Position numbers and translations under genes: made by a program. The notes under the pieces are model-generated. The model searched no databases. It was not told where the DNA came from and was given only the letters and a program-made list of their open reading frames with translations. A stretch of 64,000 bases of DNA from Mucilaginibacter yixingensis (GTDB lineage: Bacteria > Bacteroidota > Bacteroidia > Sphingobacteriales > Sphingobacteriaceae), in NCBI RefSeq assembly GCF_041080815.1, contig NZ_CP160205.1, positions 1,364,001 to 1,428,000 on the forward strand, in the 5' to 3' direction. Of this stretch, positions 51,593 through 61,550 are shown one piece after another (position 1 is the stretch's first letter; each line of letters opens with the position of its first letter).

Positions 51593-53152
51593 ATGAAAAA
51601 AACCTACCTGAAAACATGCCTGCTGGCTCTTGGAGCCTTGGTTGCCTGGTCTTCATGTAAGAAATCAAGTGAGGAGAATGTAGACATCTCTAAACCGCTA
51701 ACTGTAGTTGGTAAAGCAATTTCTGATACCATTTTGCCTCAGAAAGATGCTAACGGTAACGCTATTCCGTTAAAAGGTACCATGCTGGCTGGTAAAACTT
51801 ACCACATTATGGCAGACGTTTCTGTAAACGCAGGTGATACGCTGTATGTACAACCTGGTGTTAAAGTATTGATTCATGGCGATGGTAAATCGGTTGCTAC
51901 TTCGCCAACCATTTACATTAACGGTACTTTTGTGAGCGACGGTTCTAAATCTGCTCCAAACTGGTTTACCGTATTCCCAACCGCTGCTACTCCCAAATCT
52001 GGTCAGGCGTTTAAAGACGATCCAACCAACGACCCTGCTTATGCAGGTTACTGGGGTGGTTTTCAGTGTAGCCCGAGCGCCAAATTGCTGGTTCTGCGTT
52101 GGACTCACGTAGAATACACCGGTGGTCCATGGGGTGCTAACGCTCCTGATTACGGTGCTAAAGCTGGTGATCCTCGTTTTGCCGTATTTATGGCTAGCGC
52201 CGCTGGTGCACCAATGGCCAGCCTGATTTTGGAAGACTCTTGGTTCTACGGTAGTAAAGACGACTGTATTGGTAAATGTCAGAACATCAACGTGTCAATT
52301 ATGCGTAACGACTTTATCAAAACCGGTGGTACTGGTGGCGAAGGCGTTAACCTGAAAGACGGTTGTATTGGTGATATGGCCTACAACTTCTGTTTCGGTG
52401 GTGCTACCAACGGTCTGAAAACTGCTGGTGACGTAGGTAAATTTAACATGGTTAACATCTACAACAACACTGTAGTTCAGTGTGGTTTCCGTCAGCTGAA
52501 AGCTACCCGTAACGGTTCTATCAATACTGAAACTAACGCTGGTGGTTATATCTACAATAACATCATCGTTAACTGTAAAGCAGGTTTACGTATCTCTTAC
52601 TCTTCAGAAAAAGGTAAGCCAAGTGATACTTTGAACACCAAATACAACAATAACCTTACCTGCATTGGTCGCGGTAACCCAATGGGTGGCGATCAGCAAT
52701 ACATGCAGTTCATTGAGCCAGGTCAGTACACCCTGAAACAGTCTAACGACTTTAATGGTTACGTTAACGGTACTATCGTTACCACTGGTGCTGCAGCAGG
52801 TACTAACGTTGGTACTAACACTGCAAGCGATTCGCTGAAATACGATCCAACGTTTGTTAACTACAACGTTGCTACCAACAGCATTGGCCGTAACTACCGT
52901 ACTGCGGAGGTTCCAACCGGTTCAGATTTCCACCTGAAATCAGGTTCAATCGCTATCGGTGCAGGTGTTTACCCTGGTGGTTCTGGCAAAAACGCTATGC
53001 CAACCAAACCTTCAGCGCCTAAACTGACTCAGTATGGCATCCCAATGAAAGTTGTTGACACTAAAGCTATCTATGGTGCTACCATTACGCCTCCAAACAA
53101 AGATTTGGGTGCGTTCCCAACTGATGGCAGCGGTAACCAGCACACTTATTAA
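51593..53152 (+). CDS. Beta-helix-like surface lipoprotein with highly biased codon use
   Basis: 519 aa. Lipoprotein signal (LGALVAWSSC, Cys at about 22). Repeated short strands (VNIYNNTVVQCGFRQLKAT, GGYIYNNIIVNCKAGLRIS) suggest a right-handed parallel beta-helix as in pectate-lyase-like proteins, though no catalytic residues can be assigned. Codon choice is strongly skewed to GGT, GCT, AAC, GTT and CTG compared with its neighbours, a mark of very high expression. It is followed by a perfect 12-bp terminator hairpin, so it may be the most abundant product of this locus. Confidence 0.75.
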   Translation: MKKTYLKTCLLALGALVAWSSCKKSSEENVDISKPLTVVGKAISDTILPQKDANGNAIPLKGTMLAGKTYHIMADVSVNAGDTLYVQPGVKVLIHGDGKSVATSPTIYINGTFVSDGSKSAPNWFTVFPTAATPKSGQAFKDDPTNDPAYAGYWGGFQCSPSAKLLVLRWTHVEYTGGPWGANAPDYGAKAGDPRFAVFMASAAGAPMASLILEDSWFYGSKDDCIGKCQNINVSIMRNDFIKTGGTGGEGVNLKDGCIGDMAYNFCFGGATNGLKTAGDVGKFNMVNIYNNTVVQCGFRQLKATRNGSINTETNAGGYIYNNIIVNCKAGLRISYSSEKGKPSDTLNTKYNNNLTCIGRGNPMGGDQQYMQFIEPGQYTLKQSNDFNGYVNGTIVTTGAAAGTNVGTNTASDSLKYDPTFVNYNVATNSIGRNYRTAEVPTGSDFHLKSGSIAIGAGVYPGGSGKNAMPTKPSAPKLTQYGIPMKVVDTKAIYGATITPPNKDLGAFPTDGSGNQHTY

Positions 53153-53166
53153 TCAATAACATATCT

Positions 53167-53202
53167 ATACCCATGCAAGGCTAAATGGTTTTGCATGGGT
53201 AT
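53167..53202 (+). terminator. Terminator after the beta-helix lipoprotein gene
   Basis: Perfect stem ATACCCATGCAA / TTGCATGGGTAT with a 12-base loop, 14 bases past the stop and followed by ATTATTTT. It may give a strong polar drop before the propeller gene. Confidence 0.75.
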
Positions 53203-53253
53203 ATTATTTTCAGAGAGCAGGCATTTAAGGCCTGTTCTTTTTATACCTTCCTT

Positions 53254-54258
53254 ATGAAAGCATATCTACTTTCAACCCTTGCGGTGGCAGCGCTTTTATC
53301 GGCCCAGAGCTGTAAAAAATCTGCCGATGTTATAGCGCCAATCAAGGATACTACCAAGACGGTTACCCCTCCGCCTGTAGATAATCCGCCGCCGGTAAAC
53401 ATTCCGTCGGCTAGTTATAATTTGGCCCTTCTTAGTAATACAACTGCTTTTGAAACTACGCCGGTAGTTTCGGTGATGGCTAATCAAACGCACGATGAGC
53501 TTTCTGGCTTGGCCGCCGGGCATAAAAATCCGGGGTTGTTGTACACGCACGAGGATAGCGGTAATGCTAACGAGGTGTATGTAACCAATGCCAAAGGCGA
53601 TGATTTGGGCAAGATTGTATTAGATGGTGTATATAACCGCGATTGGGAGGATATAGAATGCGGTCCTGGCCCTGATGCCGGCAAGAACTACATCTACGTA
53701 GCCGAAATTGGTGATAACGATGCGGCTTATCGTTCGGTATCGGTTTACCGTTTTGAAGAACCTGATCTGACAGGCGCCAACGCCCAAACCGTTGTGCACG
53801 TAACACCACAAACCCTGCAGTTTGTATATCCAACCGGTGCCGTAAATGCCGAAACGCTGATGCTCGATCCGCAGACTAAAGATCTTTACATTGCTACCAA
53901 ACAGCCAAGTAAAAGCACACTTTACGTAGCACGTTATCCGCAATCAACCACTACAACTACTACACTTACGCCGTTGGCCAATTTTCCGTTTGACTTGCTA
54001 ACCGCCGGCGATATTTCGCCCGATGGCAGCGAGATCTTGCTGCGTAATACTGGTCAGATCTGGTATTGGAAACGGCAGACTGGCGAAGATGTAGTAACCA
54101 CCCTGCTGCGCAGCCCGCTGGACGCGCCATACGGACAGAATGAGCACCAGGGCGAGAGCGTTTGTTTTGCCAGTGATGCCGGTGGCTATTTCACGGTATC
54201 TGAAACCAAAAAGTATCCGGGAGATAAATCCCAGCTTTCTTTCTACAAAAGAAAATAG
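53254..54258 (+). CDS. Secreted beta-propeller lipoprotein of unknown function
   Basis: About 334 aa from the ATG at 53254 (MKAYLLSTLAVAALLSAQSC), which gives a clean lipoprotein signal; the frame opens at 53185. A Pro/Thr-rich linker (TKTVTPPPVDNPPPV) is followed by propeller-like repeats (HDELSGLAAGHKNPGLLYTHEDSG, DWEDIECGPGPDAGKNYIYVAEIGDN, AETLMLDPQTKDLYIATKQ, AGDISPDGSEILLRNTGQIWYW). The acidic DWEDIE and GDND residues could bind calcium. Possible phytase-like or surface-binding role, unproven. Confidence 0.75.
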   Translation: MKAYLLSTLAVAALLSAQSCKKSADVIAPIKDTTKTVTPPPVDNPPPVNIPSASYNLALLSNTTAFETTPVVSVMANQTHDELSGLAAGHKNPGLLYTHEDSGNANEVYVTNAKGDDLGKIVLDGVYNRDWEDIECGPGPDAGKNYIYVAEIGDNDAAYRSVSVYRFEEPDLTGANAQTVVHVTPQTLQFVYPTGAVNAETLMLDPQTKDLYIATKQPSKSTLYVARYPQSTTTTTTLTPLANFPFDLLTAGDISPDGSEILLRNTGQIWYWKRQTGEDVVTTLLRSPLDAPYGQNEHQGESVCFASDAGGYFTVSETKKYPGDKSQLSFYKRK

Positions 54259-54288
54259 AACTCGAAACCTATAAAAGCTTATAACACG

Positions 54289-55461
54289 ATGCTAAACCTG
54301 AAAAACATTTTAGTACTGGCCGCTGCTGCGCTTTTTGTGCTGCCGGGCTGTAAAAAAAATGATGATAACCAACAGGACGATCAATCGCCTGTGCACATCC
54401 TCCTTACTTCTGATGCACATTACGGTATTACCCGCCCGGCTTTCCGTGGCGCTACTACTGTTGATGCGCACACCACCAACGCGGCCATGATTGCCAGTAT
54501 GAATACATTGCCTGGTGTTACTGTACCAAACGACGGCGGTTTTGAAGCCGGCCAGAAAATTAACTATGTTGACTACATGATCCAGACTGGTGATGTTGCC
54601 AACCGTATGGAGGTTAGCGCTAAAGTACAGCTGGCCTCAACCTCATGGGATCAGTTTAATACCGATTACCTGCAAGGCCTTACCGTAAAAGGTAAAGGCG
54701 GCAACAAGGCTAATATTTATATAGTGCCGGGTAACCACGATGTATCTAACACCATTGGTTACTATGCTACCATGTCGCCAACAACAGATGCTACCTCTTT
54801 AGCCAACCTATATAATAGAGCGTTTTTACCGGCTGTTCCAAAAACTGCGGCTACGCTTAACTATGCTACAGACCGCGTTAACTATTCAAGAGACATTGCC
54901 GGTGTTCACTTTTGCTTTATGCAAATGTGGCCAGACTCAACCGTGCGTATCTGGTTAAACAGCGATCTGCAAAAAGTGAGCTCAACTACCCCGGTAGTTT
55001 TTGTTTGTCATGACCAGCCTGCAGTTGTTGCTAACCATTTTACCAATCCTAATGGCAACCACGGTATAAACGGCACCGATAAATTTGATAACGTGCTTGA
55101 TGAAGTTTACAAGGATGGCAAACTTTCTACCGGTGTCTCTACTATCGAGCAGCGTAATATGGTAGCTTTCCTGAAACAACATCCTAACGTTAAAGCCTGG
55201 TTGCACGGCCACGTGCATGAGAGCCGTTTCTACACCTATACAGGTGTTGATAACGACGTACAGATTGGTACGGTGAGTATTGACTCGCCAATGAAAGGCC
55301 TGGTTTCTGCTGCAGATGAAACTAAACTGTGTTATGATTACGCCGTGCTCGATCCGAAAAGCATGACACTTACTGTGCGTGAGTGTTTCTGGAATACTGT
55401 TCCAACTAACCCCAATACAGCTATCCAGTGGGGCGCCCCGTATACCATCAAACTGAAATAA
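54289..55461 (+). CDS. Calcineurin-like metallophosphoesterase lipoprotein
   Basis: 390 aa with lipoprotein signal (ALFVLPGC). All metallophosphoesterase motifs are present in order: LLTSDAHY, IQTGDVANR, VPGNHDVS, VFVCHDQPA and AWLHGHVHES. The two-metal centre hydrolyses phosphomono- or diesters. Surface or periplasmic location next to a TonB receptor suggests release of phosphate from organic sources. It ends 23 bases before a strong terminator. Confidence 0.9.
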   Translation: MLNLKNILVLAAAALFVLPGCKKNDDNQQDDQSPVHILLTSDAHYGITRPAFRGATTVDAHTTNAAMIASMNTLPGVTVPNDGGFEAGQKINYVDYMIQTGDVANRMEVSAKVQLASTSWDQFNTDYLQGLTVKGKGGNKANIYIVPGNHDVSNTIGYYATMSPTTDATSLANLYNRAFLPAVPKTAATLNYATDRVNYSRDIAGVHFCFMQMWPDSTVRIWLNSDLQKVSSTTPVVFVCHDQPAVVANHFTNPNGNHGINGTDKFDNVLDEVYKDGKLSTGVSTIEQRNMVAFLKQHPNVKAWLHGHVHESRFYTYTGVDNDVQIGTVSIDSPMKGLVSAADETKLCYDYAVLDPKSMTLTVRECFWNTVPTNPNTAIQWGAPYTIKLK

Positions 55462-55484
55462 CAAACCTTTTCATACTCACAAGC

Positions 55485-55522
55485 AAGCGCAGCGTAGGGG
55501 AACCCACGCTGCGCTTCTTTTT
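55485..55522 (+). terminator. Rho-independent terminator of the receptor-phosphoesterase operon
   Basis: AAGCGCAGCGT / ACGCTGCGCTT 11-bp stem (55485-55495 and 55506-55516) with GGGG/CCC extending it inward, followed by a T-run. Confidence 0.9.
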
Positions 55523-55713
55523 TATAGTGGCCGTTGTAGCTAAATACAATCTTCTTTATTTGATTTTGCTCAATTGGTATTAATCACAAATTAAATTCGT
55601 TGTTTTTATATCCTCGTAGGTTTAAAATTTTAATAACGTGTTAATCTCAAAATTTTTTTAAAACAATTTAAACAACAGATTGCTTTACAGATGATTAACT
55701 AAACAAACCATAT

Positions 55714-58700
55714 ATGAGGAAAAATCTACTCTTTTTCTTCATGCTAACTTGTTGCTGGTGTTTTTACGCTCAGGCACAGGTAACAAGGGTTACCGGTAGG
55801 GTAACCGCGGCAGAAGACGGCACACCCATGCCCGGGGTAACCGTAAAAATCAAAGGCACAACAACAGGAACACAAACAGACGGCAACGGTGTTTACCGCA
55901 TTGCCGCCAAAACAGGGCAGCTAATTGTGTTCTCGTTTATTGGCAGCGTTGCTCAAGAACGCACCGTAGGCACAGAAACCACTATTAACGTTCAGCTAAA
56001 AACAGAAGCCCAGAACCTGCAGGAGGTAGTGGTAACTGGTTTTGGCGTTAAGCAGGAAAAACGTGCACTAACATCATCCACCCAAACCATTAGCGGCACG
56101 GCGGTTGCCCAAACTCAGCGCGAAAACTTTGTGAACGCTTTGCAGGGGCGCATTGCCGGTGCTAACGTAACCAGTACCAGCGGTAACCCCGGTGCCTCGT
56201 CATCCATTGTGTTGCGTGGTATTACGTCTATTGGCGGCAGTAACCAGCCGTTGTTTGTGGTAGATGGTATCCGCGTAAGTAATGATGCGCTGAGCCAGAG
56301 CCAACTGGCATCCAACGGTGATAACCGCCGCGAAGATTTTACCAATCGTATTGCCGATATCAATCCTGATGATATCGAAAGCATCACCGTACTGAAAGGC
56401 GCAGATGCGGCCGCGGTGTACGGATCAGACGCTGCGGGTGGCGCCATTGTTATCACCACTAAAAAAGGTGCGGCAGGAGCGGGCGCTATATCTTATAACA
56501 ACACCTTCAGCTTCTCTAATGCTTACCGTTTTCCGCAAATTCAAAAGGTTTACGGACCCGGCACCAACGGCTATCTTGATCCTACGGTTCGCACAGCTTT
56601 CGGTCCGGCTTATGCGCCCGGTACGCAGACTTATGACAACCTGAAAAACTATTTCCAGACCGGTATTAGTCAGGTACATGATCTCTCGCTGGAAGGCGGG
56701 ACCGATCAGGCTACCTATCGTGTATCTACCGAGTATCGCCATACAGGCGGTATTATGCCGGCTGCTTATAATGATAAGTTTTCCCTGCGCTTGGCCGGAT
56801 CAGCAAAGCTGGCACCTAAGCTAACCAGCAGCGCCAGTTTCAACTATTTCAATATTGATAACCGCAAGCTGAACAAAGGCAACTCGGGTAACTTTATTAA
56901 CGCCCTCTCATGGCCAACTAATGACGATGTGCGCAATTATGTAAATCCGGATGGTAGCCGCCGTACACTATTGCCAGCCAAGCTAACCAACGTGGTAACC
57001 GACGCCACCATTGACTATGACAACCCGATCTGGGATGCCATGAACAACATCAGCAGAGATAAAACCAACCGTGTGCTGGGTAATTTTGATTTGTCTTATG
57101 ATCCGGTTAAATGGTTAAACTTACGGGCATTGTTTGGGCTGGATTTTTACTCAACCAGCGGCAATAACTTTTTGAGTCAATACAGTTCATCGTATCAAAA
57201 TGCTATCTCTAATACTTTTGCCTCAACAAATGGTATTTCAACCGGCGGTATTATTGATAATTACGTTGATAACAACCTGGTGCTCAATGGCTCATTCTTC
57301 GGTACATTGAAGCATGATTTTGGTGATTTTAAGGCTACCCTGGCACTCGGTACCGAAATCTACTCCGGTAAAGATATTACCAACGGCCAGTACGGAGAGC
57401 GTTTCCTTCAGCCCGATTTTAATACCATTAACAACACCACACCAACCACGCAGCGCAACACCAGCTTTTTGTCTGAAACGCGCCGCATTGGCCAGATTGC
57501 CCGCCTGAATGTAACCTGGAAAGACATGGTAACCGTAAACGCATCGGCACGGAATGATTATTCATCACGTTTGGCGGGTACTACTAAAGACTCTTATTTC
57601 TACCCATCGGCAGGTGTGGGCTTCATCTTTACAGAGTTGCCATCGTTTAAAGAAAGCAAGGTGCTCTCTTACGGTAAGGTGCGCTTCTCTTATGCAGGTG
57701 TGGGTAAAGATCCGTTTGCACCCTATAAAATTAAGTCGAGCGTTATACAGCAATCAACCACCGGCGGTGGGTTTGCGTATGATGTTACCGGTAACAATCC
57801 AAACCTAAAGCCCGAGAAAGATTACCAGATGGAACTGGGTACCGAACTGCAGTTTTTCGGCGGACGTTTTGGTGCCGAGATTAACTTGTACGAGTATCGA
57901 GCCACCAACCAGATCTTTGATCCGCGTATCAGCTACGGCTCGGGTTATGTGCTGGAACTGGTTAACGGCGGCGAGATCAGGAACCGCGGTATTGAGGTGC
58001 AGCTAACAGCCACTGCCATTAAAAGCAGAGATTTTAACTGGAAACCTTTCCTCAACTTTACGCTTAACCGCGGCAAGGTGCTCAACCTGGGCGATTTGCC
58101 AGAGTATTACAACTCTGATACCTGGTTGTATGCCAACGCCCGCGCCAGCTTGTTCCCCGGCAGCAGCTTAACCAACATTGCAACTTATGATTATGCCCGT
58201 AATAACAAAGGCCAGATATTGATTGACCCAACCAGCGGTCTGCCGGTATCTAACGGCACATTTGTAACCGAGGGCGACAGGCAGCCGCAGTTTACCATTG
58301 GCCTGGGTAATGATTTTAATTATAAATCGTTCCGTCTGTCGTTCCTGTTGGATATTCGTAAAGGAGGCGATGTGTTTAACGGTAACGAGTTGTTCCTGAC
58401 CCGTTACGGATTGAGTGCACGCACGCTGAACCGGCAAACACCTGTCATTATTCCGGGAGTGTTAAAAGATGGTAACGAAAATTCGGCCACACCAACGGCC
58501 AATACTATACAGGTTACACCTTATTATCAGCAAACGTATTACACCACAGCTATCGAGTCTGATTTTGTGGAGCACAATATCAACTGGATCCGCTTGCGCG
58601 ATGTAACGCTGAGTTACCAGTTCCCGCAGTCAATACTGGCTAAACAGAAGGTTATCAAATCACTGGGGATTTTTGTTACCGGGACTGATCTGTTCCTGAT

Positions 58701-58836
58701 TACCAATTATTCCGGTGCAGATCCTGATGTGAACGGTAACAACGCCTCTACACGCGGTTCAGGTGCCGCAGGGTTTGATTATGGTACCGCTGCAACGCCA
58801 CGCACCATATCGTTCGGACTGAGTGTGAAACTATAA
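55714..58836 (+). CDS. SusC/RagA-type TonB-linked outer-membrane protein
   Basis: 1040 aa. Signal peptide, CarboxypepD_reg-like domain (about 22-105; VTGRVTAAEDGTPMPGVTVKIKG), the SusC hallmark LQEVVVTGFGVKQEKRALTSS, plug (NALQGRIAGANVTSTSGNPG, VLKGADAAAVYGSDAAGGAIVITTKKG) and a large barrel ending ISFGLSVKL. Works with the SusD protein encoded 11 bases downstream to import an oligomer, usually a glycan or peptide. No glycoside hydrolase is adjacent, so the substrate is open. Confidence 0.95.
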   Translation: MRKNLLFFFMLTCCWCFYAQAQVTRVTGRVTAAEDGTPMPGVTVKIKGTTTGTQTDGNGVYRIAAKTGQLIVFSFIGSVAQERTVGTETTINVQLKTEAQNLQEVVVTGFGVKQEKRALTSSTQTISGTAVAQTQRENFVNALQGRIAGANVTSTSGNPGASSSIVLRGITSIGGSNQPLFVVDGIRVSNDALSQSQLASNGDNRREDFTNRIADINPDDIESITVLKGADAAAVYGSDAAGGAIVITTKKGAAGAGAISYNNTFSFSNAYRFPQIQKVYGPGTNGYLDPTVRTAFGPAYAPGTQTYDNLKNYFQTGISQVHDLSLEGGTDQATYRVSTEYRHTGGIMPAAYNDKFSLRLAGSAKLAPKLTSSASFNYFNIDNRKLNKGNSGNFINALSWPTNDDVRNYVNPDGSRRTLLPAKLTNVVTDATIDYDNPIWDAMNNISRDKTNRVLGNFDLSYDPVKWLNLRALFGLDFYSTSGNNFLSQYSSSYQNAISNTFASTNGISTGGIIDNYVDNNLVLNGSFFGTLKHDFGDFKATLALGTEIYSGKDITNGQYGERFLQPDFNTINNTTPTTQRNTSFLSETRRIGQIARLNVTWKDMVTVNASARNDYSSRLAGTTKDSYFYPSAGVGFIFTELPSFKESKVLSYGKVRFSYAGVGKDPFAPYKIKSSVIQQSTTGGGFAYDVTGNNPNLKPEKDYQMELGTELQFFGGRFGAEINLYEYRATNQIFDPRISYGSGYVLELVNGGEIRNRGIEVQLTATAIKSRDFNWKPFLNFTLNRGKVLNLGDLPEYYNSDTWLYANARASLFPGSSLTNIATYDYARNNKGQILIDPTSGLPVSNGTFVTEGDRQPQFTIGLGNDFNYKSFRLSFLLDIRKGGDVFNGNELFLTRYGLSARTLNRQTPVIIPGVLKDGNENSATPTANTIQVTPYYQQTYYTTAIESDFVEHNINWIRLRDVTLSYQFPQSILAKQKVIKSLGIFVTGTDLFLITNYSGADPDVNGNNASTRGSGAAGFDYGTAATPRTISFGLSVKL

Positions 58837-58847
58837 AGATTTTGGAC

Positions 58848-60422
58848 ATGAAAAAACTCATATACATCTTCATTACACTCCTGGCGATAGGTTTGCTAGG
58901 CAGTTGTAAGAAATTTGTGGATGTCAACACCAATCCCAATGCGCCTACGGTTGTTGACGCATCTACGCTGCTGCCGCCTATACAGGCAGGCATGGCGCGC
59001 GGCATTTGGTTTGATAGCCGATATATTGGCCAGTACGCACAGATCTGGGGCTCTAACGTTGCCAACAATGTTTGGGACGAGCACGGCTATTTACCCGGTA
59101 CAGACTCTGGCGGCGAAATGTGGCGTACCATCTATTTTAGTCTTGGTCAAAACATTACGCTGATGGTGCAGGATGCTACCGACCATAGCAAGCCCGATTA
59201 TATTGCCGTATCCTGGGCCCTTCGTGCCTGGGGCTGGCAGTACGGTTTGGAGCTTTATAACAACATGATTGTTCAGGAAGCTTATGACCCAACCAAGCTG
59301 ACTTTTGACTATGACACGCCCGACTACGTGAACGCCGAAGTGGTAAAAGACTGTCGCCTGGCGCTGCAGTATTTTGCCCAGGCCAAAGCCGATGGGCAAA
59401 CCATCTCGCCGGTTCTGGCCAAAGGTGATTATATGTATTACGGCAATCGCGATCAGTGGATTAAATTCGTTTACTCCATTATGGCCCAGAACGCGCTTAA
59501 CCTAACTAACAAAGCCAGTTTCTCGGCAGATTCTGTAAAGAAATATGTTGATCTTTCTTTTACCAGCAATGCCGATAATGCCAGTGTACAGTGTACCGGC
59601 AGTTCCTCTACCGATGCCAACTTCTGGGGGCCTACACGTGGTAACCTGGCCGGTTTCCGCCAGTCAGACTATATCGTTAAACTTTTGGATGGCCGCATCC
59701 TGGCAGGCTCAGCCACGCAGGATCTGACTGCCGACCCACGCTTGCCATTATTGTTGATGGTTAGTAAAGACGGTGCTTATCGTGGTGTAATTCCGCCGCT
59801 GGGTGATCCAAACTCTGCCGATCCTAATACGTTGATCCCTGCTTTTGTGGGGGCCACCACTGCAAACTCGGGAACGGCATCTGCTAAATATCTCTTTAAC
59901 GATAATGCACGAGGCGTTTTTATGACCTACCCCGTGCTGCAGTTTATGGCAGCAGAAGCCATGTATAAAAAAGGCGATCTGCAAACAGCCTACAATTACT
60001 ACCGGAGTGGCGTAGCTGCAGCGTTGGATTTTGCGTCTAATCCACCGATAGGCAACGCGCTGGTGGGCTCGCAGAAATACATCTCGGCCGCTGCGCAAAC
60101 TGCTTATCTAAATGGTCTGAGCGTAAGGCAGTCGTCCAGCACATTGAAATTGAGCGATATTTTGCAGCAAAAGTTTATCGCCATGTTTTTATGGAACCCG
60201 ATAGAGGCCTGGTCTGACGAGCGTAGGTATCATTATGATGCTACCGTTTTTCAAGGTTACAACAAGCCGGGGACACTGTATCCGGACAACGCAGGTAAAC
60301 TGGTTTACCGCATGCGCCCGCGCTATAATTCAGAGTATATCTGGAACATACCGGCATTGAAAGCCATCGGCGCGTTAGACCCCGATTATCATACCAAAGA
60401 ACCCTGGTTTATCCAACCTTAA
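58848..60422 (+). CDS. SusD/RagB-family surface lipoprotein
   Basis: About 524 aa from the ATG at 58848 (MKKLIYIFITLLAIGLLGSC). Lipoprotein Cys near 20, then KKFVDVNTNPNAPTVVDASTLLPP, typical of the SusD-like-2 group, and TPR-like helices (AAEAMYKKGDLQTAYNYYRSGV; WNPIEAWSDERRYHYD). Acts as the lid of the SusC channel. Follows SusC in one operon. Confidence 0.93.
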   Translation: MKKLIYIFITLLAIGLLGSCKKFVDVNTNPNAPTVVDASTLLPPIQAGMARGIWFDSRYIGQYAQIWGSNVANNVWDEHGYLPGTDSGGEMWRTIYFSLGQNITLMVQDATDHSKPDYIAVSWALRAWGWQYGLELYNNMIVQEAYDPTKLTFDYDTPDYVNAEVVKDCRLALQYFAQAKADGQTISPVLAKGDYMYYGNRDQWIKFVYSIMAQNALNLTNKASFSADSVKKYVDLSFTSNADNASVQCTGSSSTDANFWGPTRGNLAGFRQSDYIVKLLDGRILAGSATQDLTADPRLPLLLMVSKDGAYRGVIPPLGDPNSADPNTLIPAFVGATTANSGTASAKYLFNDNARGVFMTYPVLQFMAAEAMYKKGDLQTAYNYYRSGVAAALDFASNPPIGNALVGSQKYISAAAQTAYLNGLSVRQSSSTLKLSDILQQKFIAMFLWNPIEAWSDERRYHYDATVFQGYNKPGTLYPDNAGKLVYRMRPRYNSEYIWNIPALKAIGALDPDYHTKEPWFIQP

Positions 60423-60433
60423 TTTAAGCAACC

Positions 60434-61378
60434 ATGAAAACATCAACATACATATATTTCGGTTTGCTGTTGACAGTAATGGCAGGCTGTAAAAAAGGTA
60501 CCATCACGCAGGTGGGCGATCCGGCCGGCGGCGCACTCATCAAGTTTGTGCACGCAGCCCCGGGCTCTCCGGCAATAGATGGTTTTGTAAACAATACCAA
60601 AATTACGCCATTGACCAACGTTTCTGTGACTGATAACCAGGTGGCTACATCAATAGCAACGGGTATTTCCTACAGCTACCTTGGTTCAGCCACCACCTAT
60701 CTTGGCTTATTTCCGTCAAGCAACTATGCGGCTGTGCCGGCTGGCAGCACGGTTATAAAAGTAGTGGTATCCACCCCGGTACCGGCATTGAAAAGTCCGC
60801 AAACATCGGCAGTTGGTACCAACACGTCGGTAACGCAGAGCACCACCTCGGGCAGTGCTTATTCGGTCTTTGCCATTGGTTTGCCGGGCTCTGCCACAGC
60901 GCCGCTGGGCATTAAAGTGGTAGAAGATAAGTTCCCGGCGGCAGAAAGCGGCAAGGCCTATGTTCGTTTTGCTCATCTGATACCCAACGGTGGCGCGGTG
61001 GATGTAAAAGCTTTCCACACTCCTACGGGCGTTACCAAAGTAGATACGGCAGCCACCAATACCAACGTAGCGTACGGAACGGTTACAGATTTTGTTGCCG
61101 TTAATGTAAACCCAACCAGTACCACCAATTACACATTTCAGATGTTTCTTACCGGAACAACCACTAAGTTGGGGCCTATATCTGGCGCGGTGCCGTTGGC
61201 CCCCGGCAGGTATTATACCATATTGGCCAGAGGGTTGGCGGCTGATTATCCGGTGCCGGGTACAAGTATCACCCTCAAAGCTACCGCAAGGCCAACTTTG
61301 CCGGTAACCGACCCAAATACCAAGCTGCCCGAGATTTATTTTAACCCCATCAGCGTGGTTTATTATACCAATAAATAG
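60434..61378 (+). CDS. DUF4397 surface lipoprotein
   Basis: 314 aa. Lipoprotein signal (LLLTVMAGC, Cys at about 18). Two DUF4397 beta-sandwich repeats: ALIKFVHAAPGSPAIDGFVNN and AYVRFAHLIPNGGAVDVKAFHTP. Ser/Thr-rich in the middle. Such proteins accompany SusC/SusD pairs as accessory surface binders. Eleven bases after SusD; last gene before a terminator. Confidence 0.85.
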   Translation: MKTSTYIYFGLLLTVMAGCKKGTITQVGDPAGGALIKFVHAAPGSPAIDGFVNNTKITPLTNVSVTDNQVATSIATGISYSYLGSATTYLGLFPSSNYAAVPAGSTVIKVVVSTPVPALKSPQTSAVGTNTSVTQSTTSGSAYSVFAIGLPGSATAPLGIKVVEDKFPAAESGKAYVRFAHLIPNGGAVDVKAFHTPTGVTKVDTAATNTNVAYGTVTDFVAVNVNPTSTTNYTFQMFLTGTTTKLGPISGAVPLAPGRYYTILARGLAADYPVPGTSITLKATARPTLPVTDPNTKLPEIYFNPISVVYYTNK

Positions 61379-61406
61379 TAAGAACCCGATCACGATAAAC
61401 CCAAGG

Positions 61407-61438
61407 GCCTGTACGCTAATGCGTGCAGGCTTTTTTAT
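61407..61438 (+). terminator. Rho-independent terminator of the SusCD-DUF4397 operon
   Basis: GCCTGTACGC / GCGTGCAGGC stem (one G-U pair) with a 4-base loop followed by TTTTTT, about 30 bases past the DUF4397 stop. Confidence 0.9.
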
Positions 61439-61550
61439 GGATTGTTTAGACGTATGTAATAGCGCGACTTTTAAACAAAGTACATTGCGCCTTTTTAACA
61501 AAACAGCCGGTCCCTTTTAAGCCGAATTTTGCTTCATCAAACAAATACAG

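Noticed and set aside
60716..61501. 261-codon minus-strand open frame over the DUF4397 gene
   Set aside because: The DUF4397 repeats and lipoprotein signal are on the plus strand; the antisense frame is rich in Cys/Arg and looks non-coding.
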